From Gonatopus flavifemur (lineage: Eukaryota; Arthropoda; Insecta; Hymenoptera; Dryinidae): DNA of 64,000 nucleotides. How positions within the stretch are numbered: the stretch's first letter is position 1; every line of letters begins with the position of its first letter. Positions 10,041 through 21,525 of the stretch are shown piece by piece. The stretch lies in NCBI GenBank assembly GCA_018340375.1, contig JAFFJZ010000046.1, forward strand, positions 434,001 to 498,000, in the 5' to 3' direction. Position numbers and translations under genes: made by a program. The notes beneath the pieces are model-generated. The model saw only the letters and a program-made list of their open reading frames with translations, was not told the origin of the DNA and ran no database searches.

Positions 10041-12307
10041 GAGGGGAACCCTTCATGCACCGTCGGGGAGTTGAGTGGCTGAAGATGATGGTCGCCGATC
10101 GCAGTATACCAAATGCAACCCTCTCTCCAACAGGCATTTCATCTCCCCTCGGAACCATTCAACACTTAACTTCGGGGGAGGGGGAGATGCCCTGGCCTGG
10201 CCATGTCTGACATGACCCCTATACCTCCTGTAGGGGCCCTCGTGTCGAGGAGCCTTCCTGCCTCCGGGTCCGTTTAGTTCAATGAATAAATGCAGACATA
10301 TGTAAGTCAACAGACGAGGTGGATGTATGAGACGTAGCATGAATTAGGGAAATCAACGGATGAATTAGTGAACGTGGCGATGGGGGGTCGAATGGGGCAA
10401 TCACATGAAAATCAATGAAAATGAAAAACCGGAGGTGGATGAATGAATAGATAAATACATGAAAGTGGTGCGTGTATGGAAATATATATAAATAACCATT
10501 TTGTGAGTAGAATCGATCAAAATCTCGACCCTAGCGGCTGTATCACAGAGAGTGGAGGGATCAAATAGTTGGGAAAAGCACGCATGAGTCATCGTGGGGG
10601 GTATGAAACGTATTTGTAAAGTTCTTCATAAACTTGTTTGTTCATCCGTGCGTCGGGTAGGAACTTTCAAATGATTCTGTTGTACCTCTTCGTGGTCAAG
10701 ATCTCCTCCTTGGCAAGCAGGATGTTCCCGAAGTAGTCATTCGCCTTACTGTTCTGGTCTCGGAGCATCACATCAATAACGCCCTCTGGATTCAATGCTC
10801 CGAGGCCTTCCTGGATTGCCCTCCTTCAGTCTACCTTGTATGCTCAGCGTCCTCTGAATACCAGAGCAATACAGGCGATCCAAGGAGGTCAGTTTCTAGA
10901 TCTTGTGGAGGTATGAGCGGGAGTATCCGTGCCCTGTCAAGAACTGGGTCACAGAATACCTAACGCTGCATCCAGCAGATGACCAGCGGGATCAGTCGTG
11001 AAATCCATCTACTCCTCCTTCGTTGCTCTCACATCCCTCGTCATCTGTCGAGCATGTGGGCACGTTCACATTCGGCAGCGTCCTCTCGTCTTACTCCCGC
11101 TGCGAATCTGTAATAGATCGCCTGCTGTTCTTGTGCAAGCGGCACAATGCGGATGATCCCAGCGATCATTAGTACCACAGGCTCAGATACCTTTGATACG
11201 TGAAAGCGCCTTCTGAGCACAGCGCAGCTTCCAGTCTACAGTGAGGCCCAGTTCCGATGCCACGGACTTCGATTCCACTACTCCCTGCTCCACTCACAGA
11301 GGAAGGACTGTAGCAATTCTCTCCTCGAAAAGAACACCGATAGAGATAACCGATGTCCTCTCATCCAGGGCTCGATGCGCCGCATCGCCTGTTTGAGTAC
11401 TAGCTGAGCTTTCTCGACGTTCCGTGACTCAACCAGTAGGCCAACAAGATCAGCAAACCTAGCCAGTATGGGATTATCAGGCATCTCCACCCTTATCAGA
11501 CCGTCGTAGGTGACATTCCGAAGATTGAGTTCCAGAATGGATGCTTGCGCCACCTAGGTACTGCACCCATGCCTTCGTCTGGACCATGACCTAGTGCATG
11601 TTCCTAATCGAAGCAATATGCTTTTGTGGGAGGAGCACGATCTCGGTCTTCGCTGATGCCAGCTGCGAGCCGTGGTCGTCCATCCAGGAGTGGACGCGAC
11701 GCATGGTCTGGTTGAGCAGCATTCGTGCCTCTCCGGAAGTTCTAGTGATAATGACCACACCGACGTCATCCGCATATCTAACCCCTCCTTGACAGCCTCA
11801 TAAGAAGAATGCCGTCATAGATCGCGTTCGGTATGTCGGGTCCCAAATGGATCCTTGAGTCACACCCAACTCTCCCCTTCGGGCCATCCTCGGTCCCATA
11901 TTGTATGTAGCGGGATCTAAAATAGTCATCGAGCAACCAAACGAGGTATTCAGCCACTTGAGAGTCCCGCTGTAGCGTGCCCATGGCGTCATTCCCCCTG
12001 ACTGAGTTGGAAGCGTTGCGCACATCCAGAGTGACCAGTAGAAAAATGGGGCGTGAATGATAGTTCCCTCGCTCCGTGCCATTGGCCACCTCGACCACCT
12101 CATGGATCGCGTGGACTGTCGACCTCCCTCTCCTGAAGCCAACTTGTCCTTCGGAGAAGTCTCCAGCGGCTGCGAAGACCGCATGTAGGCGAGGTCGCAG
12201 GAGCTCTCCAGCAATTTGCTACCCATTTCTGGCATGCACAGGAGCCTGTGAGATGACGGGTCTTCTGCTCGCCCTTTGTCCTTGCTCACGAGCGCCAACC
12301 TTCCCAT
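10041..12307 (-). pseudogene. R1-clade non-LTR retrotransposon remnant (copy B)
   Basis: On the minus strand 12307-12098 is the pre-RT/RT start; at 12020-11990 LVTLDVRNASNSVRGNDAMG matches the RT block also seen in copy A; at 11550-11290 the frame reads VTYDGLIRVEMPDNPILARF and QAMRRIEPWMRGHRL, the palm-to-thumb region. The 11554-11775 part lies in a second frame and repeats palm-type sequence, so B may itself be composite. From about 11240 to 10041 is degraded C-terminal and 3' UTR sequence. Numerous frameshifts; no endonuclease domain visible. It lies in the same orientation as copy A with its tail against A's truncated start. Confidence 0.7.
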
Positions 12308-13495
12308 TTTTCAGTGGGCAGGAAAGATCGCTGTGAACGATTTCTGAATGAAACGTACTTTCCACCACGGATTCCCGAGATTTTTCATAAGATCACTGAG
12401 GAAGGATTAGAGAATCCGAGTCCTGATTGTTTGAAGTCCTGAGAAATTATGAGGAGGCAAGTTACATGTGGCGAACAATATAAACGTGTATTGTGGATAT
12501 TCTTCAGGTTTCCTGGAGAGAATACTCATCAAGACAATGGGAACAGTATGAGAACTCCGTTACAGTTGAAGAAACAATGAATTCCTGAACCCTGATGGAT
12601 GAATAATAGAATTATACCATCTTCTTAGCACTAGCCCATGTGGGAAGAATGACCGGGAAAATACAATTGTATACGACTACTATACATTCACTCACTATAC
12701 TATTCTATACATTTCTGGACATTTTTTTCCTCACATAGGAATGTTTTTGCAGTAAGATCATTCTGAGGCATGAGTCTCCGTCCTTTCGGAGATATCCTAT
12801 TCGACGCATTCAGAACAGGTCTCTGATTGTTGAAGATGTGCTCATACGGAAAAAATATCAAAAAACGTATACAATTGTACGAAAATTGTATACAAATTGT
12901 ATACAAATTGTGTTCAACTGTATACATTCTCGGACATTTTTCCGCATGGGTGTCCAATGAGATATCTGTCAGAATCCGGACAGTCAACTTCAGAATGCTC
13001 AATTGCACGGTATCTTGAAATATCTTGTGGGAGTATTCATACACAGTTGATAATATTCAACATTCGAAACGTGTGAGAATCCGGCCATTGCATTTCCATG
13101 TTGATGGAATATAAAATGCCGATTGTTCCAACATTTCAGCCTTTTGGACCAACCCGATACTCGCGTCTTGTCGGAAATTCTTCGTGACATCGTACATCAT
13201 ATAGGATTCGTATTGAATTTGTCCGATGATTGAAGGATACGGTAGATTACGCATAATGTCACCACATCTTGGATCATTATCTCTTATCAAAGCAATATAG
13301 CTACTCGATGATTTCTCAATAGATAAATCACAACTGGTTTTACATTGGATATTTCTTGTATGTATATAATATCGTAACAATATCGGGAATCTATCATGTT
13401 GTTCCATTAACGGGCAAGTCCGATGAGAATGCAATATCATTGACGAATTTGAGATGACATCCCGGGATTTCTCATAAGGGATGTGTAATCTCAAG
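12308..13495. other. Unassigned stretch with GTATACAATTG clusters
   Basis: No gene recognised. At 12663-12700 and 12865-12930 the motif ACAATTGTATAC and its complement recur (five or more times), and CATTTCTGGACATTTTTT near 12711 is echoed by CATTCTCGGACATTTTTCC near 12925. A minus frame at 13057-13524 (155 codons) is the longest here; it has no motif I know and part of it runs into the MITE, so I do not call it. Confidence 0.5.
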
Positions 13496-13622
13496 GGATG
13501 GGGGCCAAATTGACGGAAAACCAAATCAACGAAGAGTTGGTTGAAAATGGAGATACGTCACACTCTCTCTTTTAAAACACTGATTTCGTTGATTCACCTT
13601 TTCGTTGATTTGGCCCCCATCC
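13496..13622. mobile_element. 127-bp MITE, GGATGGGGGCC family (copy 1)
   Basis: It begins GGATGGGGGCCAAATTGACG and ends CGTTGATTTGGCCCCCATCC, with a near-palindromic body containing GTTGGTTGAAAA and CGTCACACTCTCTCTTTT. Related copies are at 37190-37326 and 52564-52700. CTCAAG precedes it and CTTGAG follows, so pairing extends slightly further in this copy; no clear target duplication. Confidence 0.8.
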
Positions 13623-15963
13623 ATCTTGAGCTGCACTCATGTATTGGATTAACATTTTCTATGGATCAACATTGAATATAATTACATCTCTTTGTCACAC
13701 AATATCGCGTGGACCGTGCTGGAACACTTACGCATAAATTTTTCTCAACTGGGTGGAATGTGTGATTCCGCTTTGTGAATATAATTTTACCTCACCCACG
13801 CTGATCTCCCGAAAATCTACGCTCATTCAGAATCTGATTCAGGATTTGATCCACTTCTCCAGAAGTGTCCATGATCGCATTTTCTTTCCCCACTCATTGC
13901 GGTCACTTGTCACCCTCTGCTCTCATACTGGTGGTGTCACGTTTCTCATATGACTCGACTCAATACACCAATCCGTTGGTGTGATTACCCATTGATTGGG
14001 TGGGCACATTATGTTGTAATGGAAGTGAGTACTCATGGCGGATGCGATTCATCGAATATCCCGAGAAACATGCGTAGTCACGATGACCTTCTCCTGATGA
14101 CATCATTTTGACTCCCAATGATGTAACAGGTGTGTCATGGTGACGTCATTACGCATCACAGTGATGTCATTATAACTTCACCGTGATCACATTGTGTTCC
14201 CTGGGTACTTGGAATATTGTGAATAACACTTATAACATACTAGTTTGCTTGACGATTGATACTTTGAATTTTCTCCAGTGTTCCTCCGTCTGTTCTTTAT
14301 TTTCCGCCCAATTCGCTACATTCTCATATTCTGTCTCAGGATGATGAAAACAATAGAACGCAGTCACCCATGATTTGGGCACTGAATCTACTGATACAAT
14401 GTACTTTCTCCCTCATCTCGGAATTTTGGTTTTTCTATCAAAATTGGATGCGCACAGAAATCATGAATGGAGCGCAAGAATAGCACATAATTAGCACATA
14501 ATTTCCATGTACTTTTTATCGAGAATTTCGTTGGTGGGGGTTCCACCTTCATGGACCTAAAATATCGCTCCAACGGGGTAATCTTATCTGATGTTCGGTT
14601 TCATCAACAAATCAGATGATATTCATCCCCTGAATGATTGAAATGGTCACAAAAATGATTTATATTCCACCGTTGAATATGCTACCGTACCGAAACATGA
14701 GTTCTACGATGAAAATTTTTCTCAGCGTATTCTTTTAATAACTGCCTTTCACAGGATGTTATATTCTCCACTAAGTGGTTCAATTATTCAAGAGTTGATG
14801 GAAAACGTCACTTTCGTCACTTGAAATAACTATCGCCAACAACTATACTTGGGGGAAATTGAATATTCTGATAATCACGAATATAATATGGAATATTATT
14901 CATGTTTTCACAAATTATATGAACTGAAAAGTGAACCATTCCCAACTGAACATGACGCGTATTCAAGGACACCCGAGTGTGTACCACAAGTTTTTCTCCT
15001 TCCAACCTATTCATTGAGAAGACAAAACGATGTGTTGGAGAAGCATGAATGATGAACCACTTGAACCCCCTTGAGTTAGATCTACATTGTTAGGAATTCT
15101 TGCATGAAACTCCCACGACATGTCATGGAAGCAACAGGCATTCACGTAATCGGAACATTGCTTGGAATTTCAATCACACGTGAATGAAATCACAGTTACT
15201 GAAACATCCAGCTAGGATGATATACTATAACAAAAACTGGAAATTCATTCAAATGTGATCGAATTTTCCATCTAATCATTAGAAATCGAACATTTCATCC
15301 ACAACTGTGATTGGAGAATTGATGAATTTCCGAGGAATTTTGAACAATGGACGCTATGCTTTCATGGTTCATAGAAATTCAAAGGTCATTGTCACCACAA
15401 ATTCTTCACTCGTGCTTAAGAATACCAAAAACACTCGGATTTTCCTTCATGTACACACAGGTGGAATGGAAATTTCATGAACAGATGATTCGAATGTGCG
15501 GGATGATGCCATTTTGCGATATGGTTCATCTTGCTCCTCACATAGTAGTTCATCTTGCCCCAATTTTTCTCCACAAAAATCACTCCAATCGAGGAAGGTA
15601 CCATAACTCACCTGATGCTGTCAAGAATAGAATGAGGTACTAGAATCATCAAATTATAAATCCACATCACAGATATGTCCACAGTGAACAAGGAAATTCA
15701 GGCAACCTCAGAATTCACTCGCAGGTGACATTTGTTCACGATTCGCACGATATGAAATGTGACGGAGGGTCGGGTATCTCTCTGTCTGTTGATATACAAC
15801 TCAGAAGTTGCTGATTTCGTGCTGAACCACCAGAGGGCCTCAGTGCCTTGCCACATCGAACAATTGGATCATCATGCCCCCCGGTTCATCTTACCCTGTA
15901 ACGGTACGATCTCTCTCTCTATAATGATAGTATTGAGAGGAATAGATAGTGTCGTTACAACGC
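13623..15963. other. Unassigned intergenic stretch with a CRE-like motif cluster
   Basis: No coding region recognised; the frames here (up to 98 codons) lack known motifs. Between about 14090 and 14200 several GATGACATCAT, GTGACGTCATT and GTGATGTCATT motifs fall close together, resembling ATF/CREB half- and full sites. Elsewhere the DNA is plain AT-rich sequence. Confidence 0.5.
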
Positions 15964-15971
15964 CTACGCAT

Positions 15972-16305
15972 TAGACCGGAGCGAAAAACAAAGAAGTTTC
16001 CAAATGGAATCGTAATAGTGCGGAAAAGTTGCTACTCGTTAACACAAACACAGGGAAGAAAAATTTTTGAAATCGGACAATATCTTCCGTTCGCGCATCG
16101 CGTTCAAAATTTTTCCGAATTTGAACAAATTTGAACAGATATACGAAAAACTGTGGGAGGTGTGAATCCTGTCCGGTCAAGCTCATTTTTTATACATAAC
16201 ATTGTTTTGAAGTGTAGAATAGGGGAAGAATGCCGTATACTTCTCTTCTACCCCTCACCCCCAAGCCCCTCGAAGGGGTGAAGATGAACAAGTTTCGTTA
16301 AAAGC
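15972..16305 (+). repeat. Left terminal inverted repeat of hAT-like element 1
   Basis: About 330 bases pairing with 19951-19620. Near-identity holds for the outer 170 bases, including GTAATAGTGCGGAAAAGTTG, and falls inward, ending near the CCCCTTCGAAGGGGTG-type palindrome seen in both arms (about 16272 and 19650). Confidence 0.8.
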
Positions 16306-16550
16306 AGTTCGTATTGCAGAAGATGCAAATACTGAACTATTGACTTGATTTTCCGTACATGAGGCAACTTTAAGGCTGAAAGTAAAAAAAGTATTCCCCT
16401 TCCTTCGTTATTTCCCCTGAGGGGCCGAAGATGTGCAGCTCTTGGCCCGTCCTTCCTTGAACGACTCAGAACTTACCACGGGAAGATGGCTGCACTGCAA
16501 GTTCCACCCACACCCTGCCCAACCAACCAACCAAACGTGGGCGTGGAGAA

Positions 16551-18896
16551 TTATGCACATTCAGGGACTGCAAATTCCGATTTGGTCTCAAATTTTGACA
16601 TGTTAGCACAAGAGGCGAGTGTAGTTCTTATGAAACCATCACGTCTCTCATGACCATAAACTGCTGAAGAGGCCTGTGTTACTAGCTTAACACTGCGCTT
16701 TACGGCTTGAGTATGACAGGGTATGTCTGCTAGATTCAGAGAAAGAGTTGGTTTTTTTCCTTGGGAAATCAAGTCTGCAATATCAGCTGATGAAAGGGTT
16801 GCCAAAAGAGGTGGACATGTGATTTTGGTTGCAGACCAATTGATGATATCAAAATAATCATGAGCATCAAAATTTATGGCCGGAACTAAGAAATTTCTGA
16901 TAGATTCACCCTTTGTGGTAGTTTCTTTGGATTTCAATACTCGCCGAAGGTTCAGCTCCCGAACATCCTGCCTATCATCCATAACCATCGAAAGAAGAAG
17001 GTTTTCGGGATGGGCGAAGAAGGCATTCCTTTGAATAACTTTCTTCACCACTTCTTGGACTTCTGCAGGTAAGCCTCTACATCTCTTGATGCATTCAAAA
17101 ATATGCTTAGGTCCTTCAACTATTGAAGATCTTGTCTTAATTTCAAACCACATGGGTACGTATACAGTCATGATGTATGTAACGATGTTGATGAGATTTT
17201 CAGGTGGGTTTTCAAATGAAATATACAGTCTCAAAAACCGGTTCGCCGTCGTCAACCACCGAGCATGAGATATTGGTCCCGGATCTCGATTCGCTAGGTC
17301 CGAGGAACAAGACCCAGCAGCAATGGAAACGGCAATGTCATGTAGGTATCTCTGGTCTTTCCTCAGAATTTGTGGGTCAATTTGTGGAATGACACATTCA
17401 ATTTTATTGAATGCAACTACAGGCAAAGACTCGCAACCAACCAGCCGTTCGCCGAGAGGGCCACTCAAAGACTTCGGTCCTGCGGTTGTACCATCAAATG
17501 TTCCTACAAGATGCCTCAAAGGTAACTCATTGGGATGTAAAAGACAGATCACCCACTGTATTGGCCTCTTCAAACGCATTTCTATATACTTAATTGCTCC
17601 CCGTTTCCAGCCAGTGTTTGTTGCTGTCCCATCAGTCCCAACTACTTCAATTTTAGAAGTATCTATTTCATTTTCTTCGGAATAGTCTATGATGCAGAAA
17701 GCAGTGTCCTCTCCCCTTTCGGAAGTAGGTACTAGATGGCAAAGATACTTTGAACCCGGTTCCTCAATGACTGTAATATGATCCTGTTTTTTTACAGATT
17801 GGTATCGCTTTACTCGTTTTCCAACCAACACTAAAGTGTTATCTGCCCTACCATCAGAGTATACACACATTGGGCCGTTCATTTGATGTTCCCGTCGCTC
17901 TAAATTAGTACGTTTTACTCTTCACTTTTCTTTTTCTCTTCTAATTTTGCTCCTATCAACGATCAGAGATGTATCACTATCAGTAATAAGACCTAGGTCT
18001 TTCAGCACGCTAGATGTGATAGCAGCTGTTGCTCTGTCAGACAGGCCAAAACGAGTACTCGTCAAAGCAGTTGTTGGAAGCGACAGGCGCATCTGTGAGG
18101 ACTTTGAGCTTCTTGACAGGGCAGACGAAAAACGTGTGGGCTGAAAGTCCGAATCATCATCGACATCAAAATTTGTCTCTTCTGTTTCCGGATCGGTACT
18201 GCCAACGGAGGGACCAGGCAAGTCTTGTATTTGCACGCTAAGCAGATTAGGCTGACGAGCTTTTCTTTGTAACTTTGATGTAAGTTTCTGTGTTTCCTTC
18301 TTATCTACCGTCAATCCAATTTTACCTATTCTGAGGTGTCTTTGTGCGTAGAGAAACTTCAGTTCCAATGTAGGTATTTTCCTATCCTTACGGCAATTGC
18401 AGCTGACAACTACAGGATTTGGACAAATACATTTCTCAAAGGTTTTTCTGCAATTGCATTGTAGTGTCATCTTGCACTTGCAAGATGATATGTCAAATAA
18501 TGTGTTATAAGATTTATGAATGAAGTCATTGTACTTATTCTTTTTTCCAGCCCTGGTTTTGTCCCTTTGATATGATTTACGAAGTGCATAATAGCAATCA
18601 TGCAGTTGCCTGATCTTTTGAACGACTCTTGTGTGACACACGACAGGAATCGAAGCTTTGGAATATATTGACTCAATCTGTTGAGCTACAATGTTTGCCA
18701 CGTCTGAGAAGCTCAAGTTCCTTCCAGGTTTACAGTCACTAGACTTCACTGCCATGTCATACTTGACTTCATTCCAACATTTCACGATATCGGCATTGGT
18801 GGGAAGAACCGCCGGTGATAGTGGTTTTGGTGCACCAAAAAATGGGCAGGGTGCATGAGCATGAGCACTACGAGTGAGTGCCATAATCAAGATCAA
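16551..18896 (-). pseudogene. hAT-like transposase, element 1, one in-frame TGA
   Basis: A single frame of about 781 codons is interrupted only by TGA at 17922-17924 (codon 325). The second methionine (18881-18883) is an equally likely start. Codons 139-168 carry eight cysteines in CxC pairs, a probable metal-binding region. Beyond the stop come, in order: YSDGRADNT (D near codon 348), VGTDGTATNTG (D near 422), CLLHPNELPLRH (C-x2-H at 451-454), HARWLTTANR (RW at 546-547) and CHTQAVKR (near 733). This D, D, CxxH, RW, E order is that of hAT transposases, where they form the catalytic core. Element 2 has Glu (AVER) where this copy has Lys (codon at 16698-16700), so this copy probably lost its catalytic Glu as well. 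No BED finger or classical hATC dimerisation motif is visible, hence hAT-like. Likely inactive. Confidence 0.75.
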
Positions 18897-19619
18897 GAGA
18901 GGTGATTGGTCACACCTGATATTGTAAGATTCGTATTATTGTTTAAAAATTCTTGAAATTTCAAAAAAAAATTTCGAAATTATATTCGTCACTCAAAGAC
19001 AATCCAATATTGTTAGATTGGTTCGTTCTAATATGAATATTTCCACGTCAACCTGATGCACTAAACATCCTAGATATAATCAGATTTGATTAACATTAGC
19101 GAAGAATGTTCTGCGACAAGCCAATGAATTATATGATCATACGATTTAATAACATACATGAAATGAAATTGGTGATCGATGTGATCGTGATCTAATGCAG
19201 GCTATGAAATTTTGAACAACGCTGATAAAAAAAGTTTTCAGTCCGAGAAGCGCTCCTTTGCTATGCAACAAGCCAGATAATCATATACTTCCAGTGACCA
19301 GTAGAGTGCTTCCTCGCTCATACGCTCCGTTTCTTGGAATCCCAGAGTCGAGAAGAAGGGAGTGGGGAACGAAGCCGAGGCGCCGACCGAACGGATGGCA
19401 ATCAAAAAAAAACGTAACGCGTTCTACAAGGAAATTTTGCCAAATATCTGCAATTCCTATTTTAGCTCGTGTAGTCGGGACAGAGCCCCCCTCTCCCTTG
19501 GGGGGAACATGCAGAGAGGAGGTAGAGAATAATTTTTTCCACTTCGCGCCTCAAAACATCTAATGTACGAAAAATCAGGTCGATGGGTTACCATTTGCAC
19601 CTCCTGTAATACAAGCTAT

Positions 19620-19951
19620 TTTTAACGGAAATTGTCCATTATCACCCCTTCGAAGGGGTTGGAAAGAGGTAGAGGAGGGTTGTGTGACATTTTTCCCTCA
19701 TTCTATGCCTCGAAGCCATGTTAAATACAAAAAAAATGGGCTCAATTGGACAGCATATACCCCTTCTGCAATTTTGTGCATATTTGTTAAATTTTTGTTC
19801 GAATTCGAAAATTTTGGACGCGATGCGCGAACGGAAGATATTGTCCGATTTCAAAAAATTTTTTTTTCCCTGTGTTTGTGTTAACGAGTAGCAACTTTTC
19901 CGCACTATTACGATTCCATTTGAAAACTTTTTTGTTTTTCGCTCCGGTCTA
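19620..19951 (-). repeat. Right terminal inverted repeat of hAT-like element 1
   Basis: Inverse of 15972-16305. Just inside, 18897-19619 is the gene's 5' flank with no recognisable coding sequence; the plus frame at 19258-19563 has no known motif. Confidence 0.8.
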
Positions 19952-20285
19952 CTACGCATCGACTCTCGGCAATTCTTACACGTAATCACCCGAAATTGAA
20001 GTATGAAGATGTATTATTAGAAAATCAGACTTATCATCGCGCGGACAAACAATTACCGTGTGTCGTTGAATAGCATCATAATACGTTTCTTTATCATAGA
20101 AGCTCACTACCTAATAAGGTGTACAAATCGCAGAGGCACATGGTCTGTGAAGATTCTCGCTGATGAGTTTGAATTTCATCGGGTATATGTAAGGGGAAAT
20201 TTTCATGTAAAGCAACTCTACGGTGTATGAGAATACATCATAAATTAAGGGAGAAATTCCATAGTCTCTTTTTCAGCTCCCCTCG

Positions 20286-20505
20286 CTTGAATTGTAAGAA
20301 CCTAAATCAATTGCTGATTTGGCGAGATACAATTCAAGTATATGTGAAACACGATTAAGTTCGTAGTTCGATTCTCAAGAACCTATCACTATTGCAATGA
20401 TAGTGAGATGTGAATCGAACTCATTAGTTTCCTTATGTTGGAACGTGATTTGATTTGCAAGAGCCTATCCTTATAGCAGTAATTACGAGATGTAAATAAA
20501 ATTCT
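20286..20505. repeat. Three consecutive two-stem hairpins sharing one architecture
   Basis: Hairpin 1 (20286-20338) pairs CTTGAATTGTA with TACAATTCAAG; hairpin 2 (20365-20421) pairs AGTTCGATTC with GAATCGAACT and, inside, TCACTAT with ATAGTGA; hairpin 3 (about 20449-20502) pairs ATTTGATTTGC with GTAAATAAAAT, one mismatch and one wobble. Each has an AAGARCCT strand on the 5' side, a loop around TTGC or AGCA, and GAGAT on the 3' side. The paired arms differ between hairpins but still pair. No known RNA family recognised. Confidence 0.6.
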
Positions 20506-21148
20506 TTGATCAATATGAGCCTTTATTTATCTCATAAAATTCAGCTACTACACCGTGGAGTTCATCATTCAACTTGTGTTGATGTAAATTCACTTTCAGT
20601 TAATTAGCGTCAAATTATCGAAGAGTGGAGGAGTTACAATCAAGTATCCGCTTGGTTGTAACCCTCCCAACCAACTTCGCGTGATCCTTTAAGGACGCAC
20701 ACGCTCAGCCCGTTACGGATTGCCATAACTTACGGGGCAACTTGCGTGAGTGTCTTTTTTGGATTCATTTTTATTAAGCGTTCTTCTTTTTGTATCAGTA
20801 TATTCGCGATGAAGGAAGAAACAAAACTATACATTTTGTTATATTTTCTCTCTCTTTTTCTTTGTAGGCTCAAGGGCCAGATCGGTAAAGATGAGAGGGA
20901 TGAATAAATGCGATATCCTCCGCACTTTCACATAATATCACTTATCACATGTATTTCAATCACCTGTCTCTACCGAATTCCTTATTACCCGTATAAATTC
21001 TTGATAATTTGAAATCTATTCCGTTCTTTAGAGTCAGTTCTACCTTTCATTGAGACATTGCCAGAAACATAATATTCAATGCCTTATATGAAGTGGAATC
21101 GACTTCTCCATTTATTAGCAAAATAATTAAATTGCTACCTATTTCATC
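20506..21148. other. Spacer between the hAT-like elements
   Basis: No gene recognised. The GC-richer part 20640-20760 contains complementary pieces (GCCCGTTACGG against TTACGGGGC, GGTTG against CAACC) and ends in a T6 run, so it could fold, but it matches no RNA I know. The rest is plain AT-rich sequence. Confidence 0.45.
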
Positions 21149-21201
21149 CTTGATTCGTGAGAACTTCTCATTATTGCAATAACAATGAGACACGAATCGA
21201 G
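21149..21201. repeat. Fourth hairpin of the same architecture
   Basis: CTTGATTCGTG pairs with CACGAATCGAG (one wobble); inside, GAACTT, then CTCATT against AATGAG around ATTGCAATAAC, then GAC. It shares the loop TTGCAA and arm layout with the hairpins at 20286-20505. Confidence 0.6.
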
Positions 21202-21525
21202 TCTATAAATCTCTATCAGCAAACACAAGAAATAAAAAGTGTTTCAACCCCAACTCCCTCTACTGTCTGAGCAGTGATCACACACTCTATTTTAACAGCC
21301 ATGAATGTGATCGCAATGATCCCTAGCATTCCGTGTAATTTTCGTTCGTTTGTTCATCGATTGCTGTCCTTCACGGTAACCAGTGCTGTTTTCTTCTCTC
21401 AGTGTGCTTGTTCTGCGTCCTCCGATTTTTCCTCGAACTGAACTGATCTGTTCCTCATGTACTATCCATTTTGATTCTTCTCCTCATGGATATAATTGTG
21501 GTCAATATTTTTGGAGCATGTGAAG

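Larger units (their letters stand above)
15972..19951. mobile_element. hAT-like DNA transposon, element 1 (complete ends, 8-bp duplication)
   Basis: The element starts TAGACCGGAGCGAAAAAC and ends with its exact inverse. It is flanked on both sides by CTACGCAT (15964-15971, 19952-19959), an 8-bp target duplication with T at position 2 and A at position 7, as in the hAT consensus nTnnnnAn. The inverted repeats extend about 330 bases with few differences. It is 3980 bp long and holds one transposase gene on the minus strand (16551-18896) in one frame with a single stop. Its architecture matches element 2 at 21526-24979, though their terminal sequences differ. Confidence 0.85.

Noticed and set aside
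13057..13524. 155-codon minus-strand frame as a host gene
   Set aside because: No recognisable domain, its first codons lie inside a MITE, and no exon-intron signals or neighbours support it.
17922..17924. TGA as selenocysteine or programmed readthrough
   Set aside because: The related element 2 has no TGA there and no Cys in the aligned region; simple decay is more economical.
20159..20186. Hammerhead ribozyme core (CTGATGAG)
   Set aside because: The matching CGAAA and cleavage-site strands are absent at the needed spacing.
20365..20421. microRNA precursor
   Set aside because: The large internal loop falls where a mature strand would pair, and the stem-loop is too short for a typical animal pre-miRNA.
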